Source: Streptomyces sp. TBY4
Lineage (GTDB): Bacteria > Actinomycetota > Actinomycetes > Streptomycetales > Streptomycetaceae
Assembly: GCF_024213195.1 (NCBI RefSeq)
Contig: NZ_JANAVF010000005.1
Span: 1 to 64,000 of the forward strand
Reading direction: 5' to 3'
Length of the DNA: 64,000 nucleotides
Shown here: positions 35,282 through 42,178 of the stretch, piece by piece
Layout: every line of letters starts with the position of its first letter
Numbering within the stretch: position 1 is the first letter of the stretch
The notes under the pieces: generated by a model
Databases searched by the model: none
What the model was told of the DNA's origin: nothing
The model's input: the letters and a program-made list of their open reading frames with translations, nothing else
Position numbers and translations under genes: made by a program

Positions 35282-35914
35282 ATGGAGGCAGAGGCACGCC
35301 GCGCCCGCGCCCGCGCCGGCGGGCTCGTCGCGCTCGCCGCCTGCGTCGGCGTCTGGCTCATCGGCAGCGGCTCCGGCGAGCCCGTCCGGCCGCCGCTGCC
35401 CTCCCCCGGTGAGGCACTGAGCGCACAGGCCCGGTTCCCCGGGGCCATCGCCGCGCTCCCCGGTTCCCCGCCCACCCGGATCCGGATCCCCTCCATCCGG
35501 GTGGACGCCCCGCTCACCGGGCTCGGGCTGCAGGCCGACGGCAGTCTCGAAGTGCCGCCGCCCGCCCGCCGGGACCTGGCGGGCTGGTACCGCGAGGGCA
35601 CCACCCCGGGGGCCACGGGCACCGCCGTAGTCGCCGGGCACGTGGACGACGCCACCGGGCCGGCCGTCTTCTACCACCTCGGCGCGCTGCGCCGGGGCGC
35701 CCTGATCGAGATCGCCCGCGCTGATGGACGTACGGCCATGTTCACCGTCCACGCGGTGGAGGTCTACGACGCCAAGGCCTTCCCCGACTCCCGCGTGTAC
35801 GGGTCCGCACCGCGCGCCGAGCTCCGCGTCATCACCTGCGGCGGGGGCTTCTCCCCGCGCACCGGCTACCAGGGCAACGTGGTCGTCTTCGCCCACCTGA
35901 CGGGCACGTACTAG
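35282..35914 (+). CDS. Class F sortase
   Basis: The 210-residue protein has an N-terminal membrane anchor (GLVALAACVGVWLIGSG, about 13-30) and a sortase domain. It carries the IRIPSIRVDAPL opening, catalytic His in VAGHVDD and catalytic Cys in RVITCGGGF, followed by a region with GYQGNVVVFA that has no clear Arg at the usual spot. Class F sortases in actinobacteria cross-link or anchor surface proteins of unclear identity. The secreted protein gene just upstream is the natural candidate substrate or partner. The stop overlaps the next convergent gene by CTAG. Confidence 0.85.
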   Translation: MEAEARRARARAGGLVALAACVGVWLIGSGSGEPVRPPLPSPGEALSAQARFPGAIAALPGSPPTRIRIPSIRVDAPLTGLGLQADGSLEVPPPARRDLAGWYREGTTPGATGTAVVAGHVDDATGPAVFYHLGALRRGALIEIARADGRTAMFTVHAVEVYDAKAFPDSRVYGSAPRAELRVITCGGGFSPRTGYQGNVVVFAHLTGTY

Positions 35915-36534
35915 GCCGTCCGGCCGGTGGTGCGGACGACGGCCTGCTCGCCGTGGGGTCCGAACAGGTGCAGGATCTCCACCACCTCGCCCTCGGCGGG
36001 GCCGAACCAGTGGGGCTCGCCCGTGTCGAACTCGGCGACCTCCCCGGGGCGCAGGGTGAGGCTCCGCTCGCCGATGACGAGGTGGAGCTCGCCGGCGAGC
36101 ACGTAGAGCCATTCGTAGCCGGCGTGGGTGACCAGCCTCGGCTCCCGGTACGCGAGCACCTGCTTGAAGACCTGGACCCGGCCCGGGTACGTCGTCAGGG
36201 GGACGAGGACGCTCCCGTCCCGGTGGCGGGGCTTCAGGTGGACGCGTGCGTCACCGGTGGCCGGGGCGGCCACGAGCTGGTCCAGGGCCACGCGGTGGGC
36301 CCGCGCGAGCGGGATGAGCAGTTCGAGCGTCGGGCGCCGTTTACCGGACTCCAGACGGGAGAGCGTGCTCACGGAGATCCCGGTGGTCCGCGCGAGCGCC
36401 TCCAGGGTGAGGCCGCGCCCGCGGCGCAGGGCGCGCAGGCGCGGGCCGATGGCGTCGAGGGTGCGGGCGAGCTCGGCGGGGTCGTCGGCTGCGTCGGCTC
36501 CGGTGGGTTCCGCGGGTCCGGCCTCCCTGTTCAT
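35911..36534 (-). CDS. XRE-family regulator with C-terminal cupin
   Basis: The 207-residue protein has a helix-turn-helix XRE domain (about 25-85: LRALRRGRGLTLEALARTTG, then SVSTLSRLESGKRRPTL) and a C-terminal cupin (about 125-195: HAGYEWLYVLAGELHLVIG, then EPHWFGPAEGEV). Such regulators sense a small molecule or metal with the cupin. The ATG at 36534 was chosen because it gives the typical family N-terminus. It converges on the sortase gene by CTAG. The target is unknown. Confidence 0.85.
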   Translation of the reverse strand: MNREAGPAEPTGADAADDPAELARTLDAIGPRLRALRRGRGLTLEALARTTGISVSTLSRLESGKRRPTLELLIPLARAHRVALDQLVAAPATGDARVHLKPRHRDGSVLVPLTTYPGRVQVFKQVLAYREPRLVTHAGYEWLYVLAGELHLVIGERSLTLRPGEVAEFDTGEPHWFGPAEGEVVEILHLFGPHGEQAVVRTTGRTA

Positions 36535-36589
36535 GGGCCCATTTTTACGGGCCAGTGCTGCGACCCGGCAAACCCTTCCGGTCACAGCA

Positions 36590-37102
36590 CTAGAACGCCG
36601 GCGCGTACCAGCGGCGGTGGACGTACGGCTCCACGCACAGGACCGCGGCGCCCGCCACGGCTCCGACCAGGAGCGAGGTCCAGCCGCCCCCGGCGACGAG
36701 CGCGCCGGCGCAGGCGGCGGCCACGACCAGCGGCCGGGCCAGGGTCAGCGGGCCGAGCCCGACGACCATGGCGAGGGTGCTGGCCCGGTACGGCAGGGTG
36801 AAGTAGGAGGCGAGCGAGAGCCCGACGGCGAGGGCGTAGGCCCCGAGCGGGACGAGGAAGCCGGTGCCGCCTTCGGCCAGGGCCCCGTACGCCCGGTCCG
36901 GGTCCTCGGCGAGCAGCAGGACGGCGCCGGCCGTGAGGGCGGGGGCCAGCAGCAGGACGGAGCCGACGGCCAGTCCGCGCAGGGCCGCGCGGACGACGGC
37001 ACGGTGCTTGCGGATCCGGGCGTCCCGGCCGGCGTAGGCGCGGAAGCCGCTGAACGCCGCGTCGACGAGCCCGAGGACGGCGAGCGGCAGGACCGGGTTC
37101 AC
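36590..37102 (-). CDS. Small integral membrane protein coupled to a methyltransferase
   Basis: This 170-residue protein has four or five hydrophobic segments and no recognisable domain. The GTG start overlaps the stop of the upstream methyltransferase gene (GTGA), so the two are translationally coupled. The cytoplasmic loop after the first helix is basic (RDARIRKHRAVVRAALRG). It might hold the methyltransferase at the membrane or move its product; that is inference only. Confidence 0.6.
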   Translation of the reverse strand: MNPVLPLAVLGLVDAAFSGFRAYAGRDARIRKHRAVVRAALRGLAVGSVLLLAPALTAGAVLLLAEDPDRAYGALAEGGTGFLVPLGAYALAVGLSLASYFTLPYRASTLAMVVGLGPLTLARPLVVAAACAGALVAGGGWTSLLVGAVAGAAVLCVEPYVHRRWYAPAF

Positions 37103-38085
37103 CGCGCGGCCCCGGCGGCGGCCGCCGCCCAGGACTCGGCATCGTGCCCCGGCGGTCGGCCGCGCGTCAGGTGCTCCGCGCCCACGAGCCGGCGGGAGGA
37201 TCGTCCGAGGGCCTGGCGCAGCGGGTCCTCCAGGTAGGGGCGGATGCCGAGGACCGGGCGCAGGGTGGTGCAGAAGGGGTTGGCCAGGCCCCGGGGCTCG
37301 TAGAGCAGCGGCCGGATGCCCGGTACGGTCGCGGCGCGCAGCAGGGTTTCGTCGGAGTGGGCGCGCCGGGCGGAGACGACCCCGTCGTGGCGGCCGAGCG
37401 GATGGCGCATGCGGGCGCGGTGGAACATCCAGGCGCCCACGGGTGCCAGCCGGGTGGCGGCGATGTCGAAGTGGCAGAAGGCGAGCGCCTGGGAGTCGGC
37501 CTGGGCCTCGAAGAACGCCGCGAGGGCGGGGCCGCGGAAGTGGTGCAGCACGCCGGTGGAGACGTAGACGGTGGCGACCTCCGGCAGGTCGAAGGCATTG
37601 CCGTGGACGAACCGGCAGTCGAGCCCCTCGGCGCGGGCCAGCCGGTCGGCCTCGGCGACGAGGGCGGCGTCGAGGTCGACGCCGATCAGCTCGACGTTCG
37701 GGCCGAGGGCGCCGGTGGACGCCAGCCAGCGGACGAGGTAGCCGAGCCCGGACCCGATGTCGACCAGGCGGAACCGGCCGCGGCGGCCGGCGATCTCGCG
37801 GATGGCCTCGAACAGCGGGTCCAGTACGTCCACCAGCCGTTCCCCGACGCGCAGCTCCTCGCTGAGCCGCTGCAGCTCGGTGTGGACGCCGATCATCAGC
37901 CGGTCCACGGCGAGCGGGTCGAGGACGTCGTCGGGGCCGACCGGCAGCCCTGCGACGATCCGGGCCGCACGCGGGTCCCCGGCCTCGTCGAGGCGGCGGA
38001 CCACATCACCCCGGCGCACCGGCAGTCGCGCCCCGCTGAGCGGATCGGTGACGGTGATCAGGTCGGATATCTCGAGGTGGGGCAC
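37099..38085 (-). CDS. Class I SAM-dependent methyltransferase
   Basis: The 328-residue protein has the Rossmann methyltransferase motif I in VDIGSGLGYLVRWL (about 131-144), an acidic strand LIGVDLDAALV, and motif IV-like VYVSTGVLHHF. An N-terminal domain of about 120 residues (GARLPVRRGDVVRRLDEAG) and a C-terminal region rich in Arg are unusual for small methyltransferases. The substrate is unknown. It heads an operon with the membrane protein at 36590. GTG start. Confidence 0.75.
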   Translation of the reverse strand: MPHLEISDLITVTDPLSGARLPVRRGDVVRRLDEAGDPRAARIVAGLPVGPDDVLDPLAVDRLMIGVHTELQRLSEELRVGERLVDVLDPLFEAIREIAGRRGRFRLVDIGSGLGYLVRWLASTGALGPNVELIGVDLDAALVAEADRLARAEGLDCRFVHGNAFDLPEVATVYVSTGVLHHFRGPALAAFFEAQADSQALAFCHFDIAATRLAPVGAWMFHRARMRHPLGRHDGVVSARRAHSDETLLRAATVPGIRPLLYEPRGLANPFCTTLRPVLGIRPYLEDPLRQALGRSSRRLVGAEHLTRGRPPGHDAESWAAAAAGAAR

Positions 38086-38125
38086 GACGCAGACTTTATC
38101 CCCCTTGCGGCCGGCCCTCCGCAGG

Positions 38126-38902
38126 TCAGCCCCACTGTTCGAGGCCCAGCTTGACCACCAGGGCCCCGACGACCGTCAGGAGGACCCCGCGGACGAATCC
38201 GCTGCCCTTCTTCAGTGCCATCCGGGCGCCGATCATGGCGCCGGCCAGGTTGAACACGGCCATCAGGGCCGCCAGTTGCCACAGCACCATGCCCTGGTAG
38301 GCGAACATGGCGAGCGCCCCGGCGTTGGTGCACACGTTGACGATCTTCGCGGTGGCGGAGGCCGTCACCAGGTCGAGGTGGAGCAGGGCCGTCAGCGCCA
38401 GGACCAGGAAGGTGCCGGTGCCGGGGCCGATGAGCCCGTCGTAGAAGCCGATGCCGAGGCCGGCGAGGGCGATGGTCAGCAGCACCCTCCGACGGCTGAC
38501 AGGCGCGGCCCCGGGCGCGGTGCCGAAGGCGGGGCGGAAGAGGACGAACGCCGCGACGACCACCAGGACCGCCATGATCAGCGGGCGCAGCGCGTCCTTG
38601 CTGATGCCGCCGGCGAGGGCGGCTCCGCCCATCGAGCCGGCGAGCGCGGCCAGGCCGATGCGGACGGCGAGCTTCACGTCCACCGGGGTCTTGCGCAGGT
38701 ACGAGACGGCCGCGCCCGAGGTGCCGACGATGGCCACGGCCTTGTTGGTACCGAGGACGGTGGCGGGGTGGGCGTTCGGCAGGCCGAGCAGCAGCGCGGG
38801 CAGGAGGAGCAGGCCGCCGCCGCCCACGACGGCGTCGATCCAGCCGGCCGCGGCGGCGGCCACGCACAGCACGATGATCATGGTGGTCGATATCTCAGGC
38901 AC
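38126..38902 (-). CDS. TauE/SafE-family (TSUP) membrane transporter
   Basis: The 258-residue protein has about eight membrane helices and the TSUP signatures GWIDAVVGGGGLLLLPALL (about 19-37) and FYDGLIGPGTGTFL (duplicated in the family at the start of each half). It probably exports sulfite, sulfoacetate or another organosulfur anion. It sits 41 bp from the methyltransferase gene on the same strand and could be co-transcribed. GTG start. Confidence 0.85.
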   Translation of the reverse strand: MPEISTTMIIVLCVAAAAAGWIDAVVGGGGLLLLPALLLGLPNAHPATVLGTNKAVAIVGTSGAAVSYLRKTPVDVKLAVRIGLAALAGSMGGAALAGGISKDALRPLIMAVLVVVAAFVLFRPAFGTAPGAAPVSRRRVLLTIALAGLGIGFYDGLIGPGTGTFLVLALTALLHLDLVTASATAKIVNVCTNAGALAMFAYQGMVLWQLAALMAVFNLAGAMIGARMALKKGSGFVRGVLLTVVGALVVKLGLEQWG

Positions 38903-38938
38903 GCCCCGACCCTATGGAGCAGATGGCTGCATCGGCCA

Positions 38939-39157
38939 TCAATCCCCGGAAACTTGCGCAAAGGTTGAGCTTCGCCCGCCAGGAACCCGATCCGGGGCGA
39001 CGGGAGCCGCCGGCTCCACCACCACGGTCAACACACTGGCGACCACCACACTGACCAGCCCGAGCCCACCCGCGAGCCGCCTCCCCGCCGGCACGGACCC
39101 CCACGCCACCAGCACCGCCCTGGCAGGCGAGGCCCGAGGCCTACGATGCCGTGCCAA
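38939..39157 (-). CDS. Possible small membrane protein (start uncertain)
   Basis: A frame of up to 72 codons runs from TTG 39157 to TGA 38939. It has a basic N-terminus (HRRPRASPARA), one hydrophobic helix (GGLGLVSVVVASVLTVVV, about 30-47) and a Pro/Asp-rich tail. Two internal GTG codons (near residues 15 and 17) are alternative starts. The pattern looks like a real one-pass protein, but no ribosome site decides it. Confidence 0.35.
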   Translation of the reverse strand: MARHRRPRASPARAVLVAWGSVPAGRRLAGGLGLVSVVVASVLTVVVEPAAPVAPDRVPGGRSSTFAQVSGD

Positions 39158-39194
39158 ACCCGGCCCCGCCGACGCCAAACCCAGCCCCGCCAAA

Positions 39195-39270
39195 CCTAGC
39201 CCCTCCGGCGTTTGAGGAGCGGGGTCCGGGGCGGAGCCCCGGGGAACGGTGGAAGGGCGGGTAGGGGACT
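39195..39270 (+). repeat. Dispersed palindromic repeat, copy 3 (long form)
   Basis: This is the cleanest long copy. It contains CCCCTCCGGCGTTTGAGGAG, the core hairpin TCCGGGGC-GGA-GCCCCGG and the tail AACGGTGGAAGGGCGGGTAG ending GGGACT. It lies in an intergenic region and not close behind a stop codon. Confidence 0.85.
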
Positions 39271-39381
39271 CCGCCCGCGCAGCGGCCAGGGACACGGGCA
39301 GGGTGACGTGCAACGGGTGACGCACGGAGCGGCGACCTCTCGGGTGAGGGTGCAGGGGCGGAAGGGAAATCGGGCGTGGGC

Positions 39382-40668
39382 TCAGAACCCAAAGCACTCC
39401 GCATGGATCCGCCCCACCGGCACCCCGGCCCGCACCAGCGCGGCCATCGTGGCGTCCGCCATCCCCGGCGGCCCGCACAGGAACACGTCGTGCTCCGCCA
39501 GCCCCGGAACCAGCGCCGCCAGCGCCTGCGGGGCCAGCGGATCGAAGGCCGCGCCCGACGGCCCGAGCAGGTAGCGCAGCCCGGCCTGCCGTTCGGCGGC
39601 GATGGCCTCCAGTTCGGAGCGCAGGACGAGCTGTTCCTCGGCGCCCGCCCGGTAGAGCAGGGTGATGTCACCGGGCCCGCCGGGCAGCGTCTCGAACAGC
39701 GCCCGCATCGGGGTGATTCCGACCCCGCCGGCGATCAGCAGCACCTTGGTCCGGGTCCGCCGCGCCGCGGTGAGCGCCCCGAAGGGCCCGGTGGCCAGCA
39801 CCCGGGTGCCGGGGCGCAGCCGCCGGATCCGGCGGGAGTGGCCCCCCAGCGCCTTCACGGTGATCCGCAGGGTGTTCCCGCGGACCGGCGCGGACAGCGA
39901 GAAGGGCAGCGCGGTGTGCCACAGCCTGCGCTGCAGGAACCGCCAGCGCAGGAACTGCCCCGGCTCGGCGCGCAATTCCGCGAGGTGCTCCCCGTACACC
40001 AGAACGGAAACCACCCCGGGCCCCTCCACCCGGACCTCGGCGACCCGCAGCGCGTGCCGCAGGGCCTGCCGTACGGGGACCACGGCCCGGTACCAGACCA
40101 GCAGGACGGCGACCACGGCGTGGGCGAGGGCCCAGAACCATACGACGGGCCCCAGGTCGGGCCCGGCGAGCTGGTGCCCGAAGGCGAGCGCGGCGGCGAG
40201 GTACACCAGGAGGTGGATCCCCCGCCAGGTTTCGTGACTGACCCGGCGGCGTACGGAGCGCGCGGAGCTGATGCCGACGGCGGCCAGCAGCACGGTCCCG
40301 GCCGCCGCGGCGGCCAGCGCCGGGTACCCGAGCAGCCCCCGGACGGCCGACAGCACGTCGATCCCCCCGTGCACGGCGTAGCCGCAGAGCGCGAAGGCCG
40401 CGTGCCCGAAGCAGAGCAGCAGGACGTGGCGGCCGCCCAGCGCGTGCCAGCGGGCGAGCCGGGCCGCGCCCACCCCGTGCTCGACGGCGGGGACCCGGGC
40501 CATGAGGAACAGCAGGACGAGCACCCCGTACCCGGCGAGCAGCCCGGACAGGTGCGCGGCGGTGGCGAACAGCGCGTCGAGCCGGGCGGAGGGCCGCACC
40601 TGCGCGGCCCACAGCAGCGCGACGGCCCCCGCCCCGCCGAGCATCCCGCCCTTGACCCGAACCGCCAT
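39382..40668 (-). CDS. Ferric-reductase-like transmembrane flavoprotein
   Basis: The protein of about 428 residues has a ferric-reductase/NOX-like membrane domain with paired His in helices (HALGGRHVLLLCFGHAAF and SHETWRGIHLLVYLAAALAF for haem). It then has an FAD domain (PGQFLRWRFL, RLWHTALPFSLSA) and an NAD(P)H domain (LIAGGVGITPMRALFETL, FLCGPPGMADA, ending HAECFGF). It should move electrons from NAD(P)H through FAD and haem. It is divergent from the nitrite operon, with the GlnR-like box between them. The start at 40668 is favoured by GAGAG just ahead; 40683 is the alternative. Confidence 0.8.
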   Translation of the reverse strand: MAVRVKGGMLGGAGAVALLWAAQVRPSARLDALFATAAHLSGLLAGYGVLVLLFLMARVPAVEHGVGAARLARWHALGGRHVLLLCFGHAAFALCGYAVHGGIDVLSAVRGLLGYPALAAAAAGTVLLAAVGISSARSVRRRVSHETWRGIHLLVYLAAALAFGHQLAGPDLGPVVWFWALAHAVVAVLLVWYRAVVPVRQALRHALRVAEVRVEGPGVVSVLVYGEHLAELRAEPGQFLRWRFLQRRLWHTALPFSLSAPVRGNTLRITVKALGGHSRRIRRLRPGTRVLATGPFGALTAARRTRTKVLLIAGGVGITPMRALFETLPGGPGDITLLYRAGAEEQLVLRSELEAIAAERQAGLRYLLGPSGAAFDPLAPQALAALVPGLAEHDVFLCGPPGMADATMAALVRAGVPVGRIHAECFGF

Positions 40669-40790
40669 GTCCCGCTCTCGCATACGGCCACGCTAAGGGG
40701 GGTCCGGCGGGCTCCCCGGCCCTCCCGGTGATCCTTAAGGCGGCCTTGAGGAACGCCTCACGGGCAGTTAACCCGCTCGCTGAGGTCGGC

Positions 40791-40828
40791 GTTCCGTCAG
40801 GGAAACAAGGGCGATGCCGTGGGGAAAC
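40791..40828 (+). promoter_or_regulatory. GlnR-like box upstream of the nitrite operon
   Basis: The site reads GTTCC, 6 bases, GAAAC, 6 bases, GATGC, 6 bases, GAAAC. The two GAAAC half-sites are exact and 22 bases apart, matching the gTnAC-n6-GaAAC double-box architecture of streptomycete GlnR. The gTnAC half-sites are imperfect. GlnR control of nir genes is known in S. coelicolor. It lies 23-60 bases before the flavoprotein start. Confidence 0.6.
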
Positions 40829-40850
40829 AGCGGCCGCGCACTCTCGTGTC

Positions 40851-42176
40851 ATGACCTCGGAACAGCAACGCGTGGTGGTGATCGGCGGCGGCCTCGCCGG
40901 CCTGCGGCTCGCCGCCCGGCTGGGCGGGGACGTACGCGTCCTCGGCGAGGAGGCGCACGCCCCCTACAACCGGGTCCTCCTCGCGGAGGTCCTGGCCGGC
41001 CGGTACGCACCGGAGGTGACGGCCCTGCCGGCCCCCGGACCGGCGCTGCGCCGGGGCGTGCGGGCGGTACGGATCGACCGGGCGGAGCAGGTCGTGCACT
41101 GCGACGACGGCTCGGTCGAGCGGTACGGCACCCTCGTCCTGGCCACCGGGTCGAACCCGGTCCTCCCTCCCCTGCGCGGCCTCTTCGAACCGGAGGGCCG
41201 CGATCTCCCCGCCGGGGTCCACGCGTTCCGCACCATGGACGACTGCCTGGCCCTGTCGGCGGCCGTACGTCCCGGCGTGCGCGCGGTGGTGATCGGCGGC
41301 GGCCTCCTCGGCGTCTCGGCGGCCCGCGCCCTGGCCGAGCGGGGCGCCCAGGTCGTCCTCGCCCAGCAGGGCGAACGCCTGATGGAACGCCAGCTCGACG
41401 CGGAAGCCTCCGAGATCCTGCACACCCACCTGACCGGCATGGGCATCGAGATCCACACGGAATGCAGGGTCCGCGGCCTGTCGACGACCCCGCACCCTGC
41501 CGGCGGCATCAGCCGAAATCCAGCCCCTCCGGCGTTTGAGGAGCGGGGTCCGGGGCGGAGCCCCGGAACGCCTCGCAGGGTCACCGGGGTCGAGCTCGCC
41601 GACGGCTACCGCCTCGACGCCGACATCGTCGTCCTCGCCTGCGGAGTCCGCCCCCGCACGGGCCTCGCCCTGGCCGCCGGCCTCGACGTCGGCAAGGGCG
41701 TCCTCGTCGACGACGAACTCCGCACCAGCGACCCCCGCATCCACGCCATCGGCGACTGCGCCGAGCACGCCGGCCGGGTCTACGGCCTGGCCGGGCCCGC
41801 CCTGGAGCAGGCCGAGGCCCTCGCCGGAGTCCTGCTCGGAACCGGCCGGGGACTCACCGCGGACCCCGCCTACAACGGGACCCGCGCCCTGACCCGCCTC
41901 ACCCTCACCGCCGGCGGCGACCGGCCCCTCGACCTCGCCGCCTTCGGCGAGACCACCCCGCGCCCCGGCGACGACGTGGTCCGGCTCACCGACGCCACCC
42001 GCCGCACCTACCGCAAGGTCGTCGTCCGGGGCGACCGCCTCGTCGGCGGGGTCCTGCTCGGCGAACTCTCCAGCGTGGGCGCCCTCGCCCGCAGCTGGGA
42101 GGACGGCGCCCCCCTCACCGACCAGCACGGTCCGACCGACCTGCACCACCTGCTCACCGACGACGGAGGCTCCTGA
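40851..42176 (+). CDS. FAD/NAD(P) oxidoreductase of the nitrite operon, with a repeat inserted in frame
   Basis: The 441-residue flavoprotein resembles the N-terminal electron-input half of NirB. It has an FAD motif VVVIGGGLAGLRLAARL (8-24), LVLATGSNPVLPP, an NAD(P) motif VVIGGGLLGVSAARAL (near 144) and the FAD-contact IHAIGDCAEHAG. It probably supplies electrons to nitrate or nitrite reductase. Residues 223-240 are coded by dispersed repeat copy 4 (PAPPAFEERGPGRSPGTP), which lengthens a loop between CRVRGLS and RRVTGVELADGY, where relatives have a short turn. It is the first gene of the nir operon; nirB starts 3 bases after its stop. Confidence 0.85.
   Translation: MTSEQQRVVVIGGGLAGLRLAARLGGDVRVLGEEAHAPYNRVLLAEVLAGRYAPEVTALPAPGPALRRGVRAVRIDRAEQVVHCDDGSVERYGTLVLATGSNPVLPPLRGLFEPEGRDLPAGVHAFRTMDDCLALSAAVRPGVRAVVIGGGLLGVSAARALAERGAQVVLAQQGERLMERQLDAEASEILHTHLTGMGIEIHTECRVRGLSTTPHPAGGISRNPAPPAFEERGPGRSPGTPRRVTGVELADGYRLDADIVVLACGVRPRTGLALAAGLDVGKGVLVDDELRTSDPRIHAIGDCAEHAGRVYGLAGPALEQAEALAGVLLGTGRGLTADPAYNGTRALTRLTLTAGGDRPLDLAAFGETTPRPGDDVVRLTDATRRTYRKVVVRGDRLVGGVLLGELSSVGALARSWEDGAPLTDQHGPTDLHHLLTDDGGS
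41516..41573 (+). repeat. Dispersed palindromic repeat, copy 4 (short form, inside a gene)
   Basis: AAATCCAGCCCCTCCGGCG, GTTTGAGGAGCGGGG and the core hairpin TCCGGGGC-GGA-GCCCCGGA match the intergenic copies at 39195 and 34288 almost base for base. It lacks the long tail. It lies inside the flavoprotein gene at 40851 and stays in frame without stops. Confidence 0.9.
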
Positions 42177-42178
42177 TC

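Larger units (their letters stand above)
38903..39381. other. 480-bp gap with a repeat copy and a weak small frame
   Basis: The gap lies between two minus-strand genes. It holds the weak membrane frame at 38939-39157 and repeat copy 3 at 39195-39270. The remaining 110 bp (39271-39381) show nothing clear. Confidence 0.5.
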
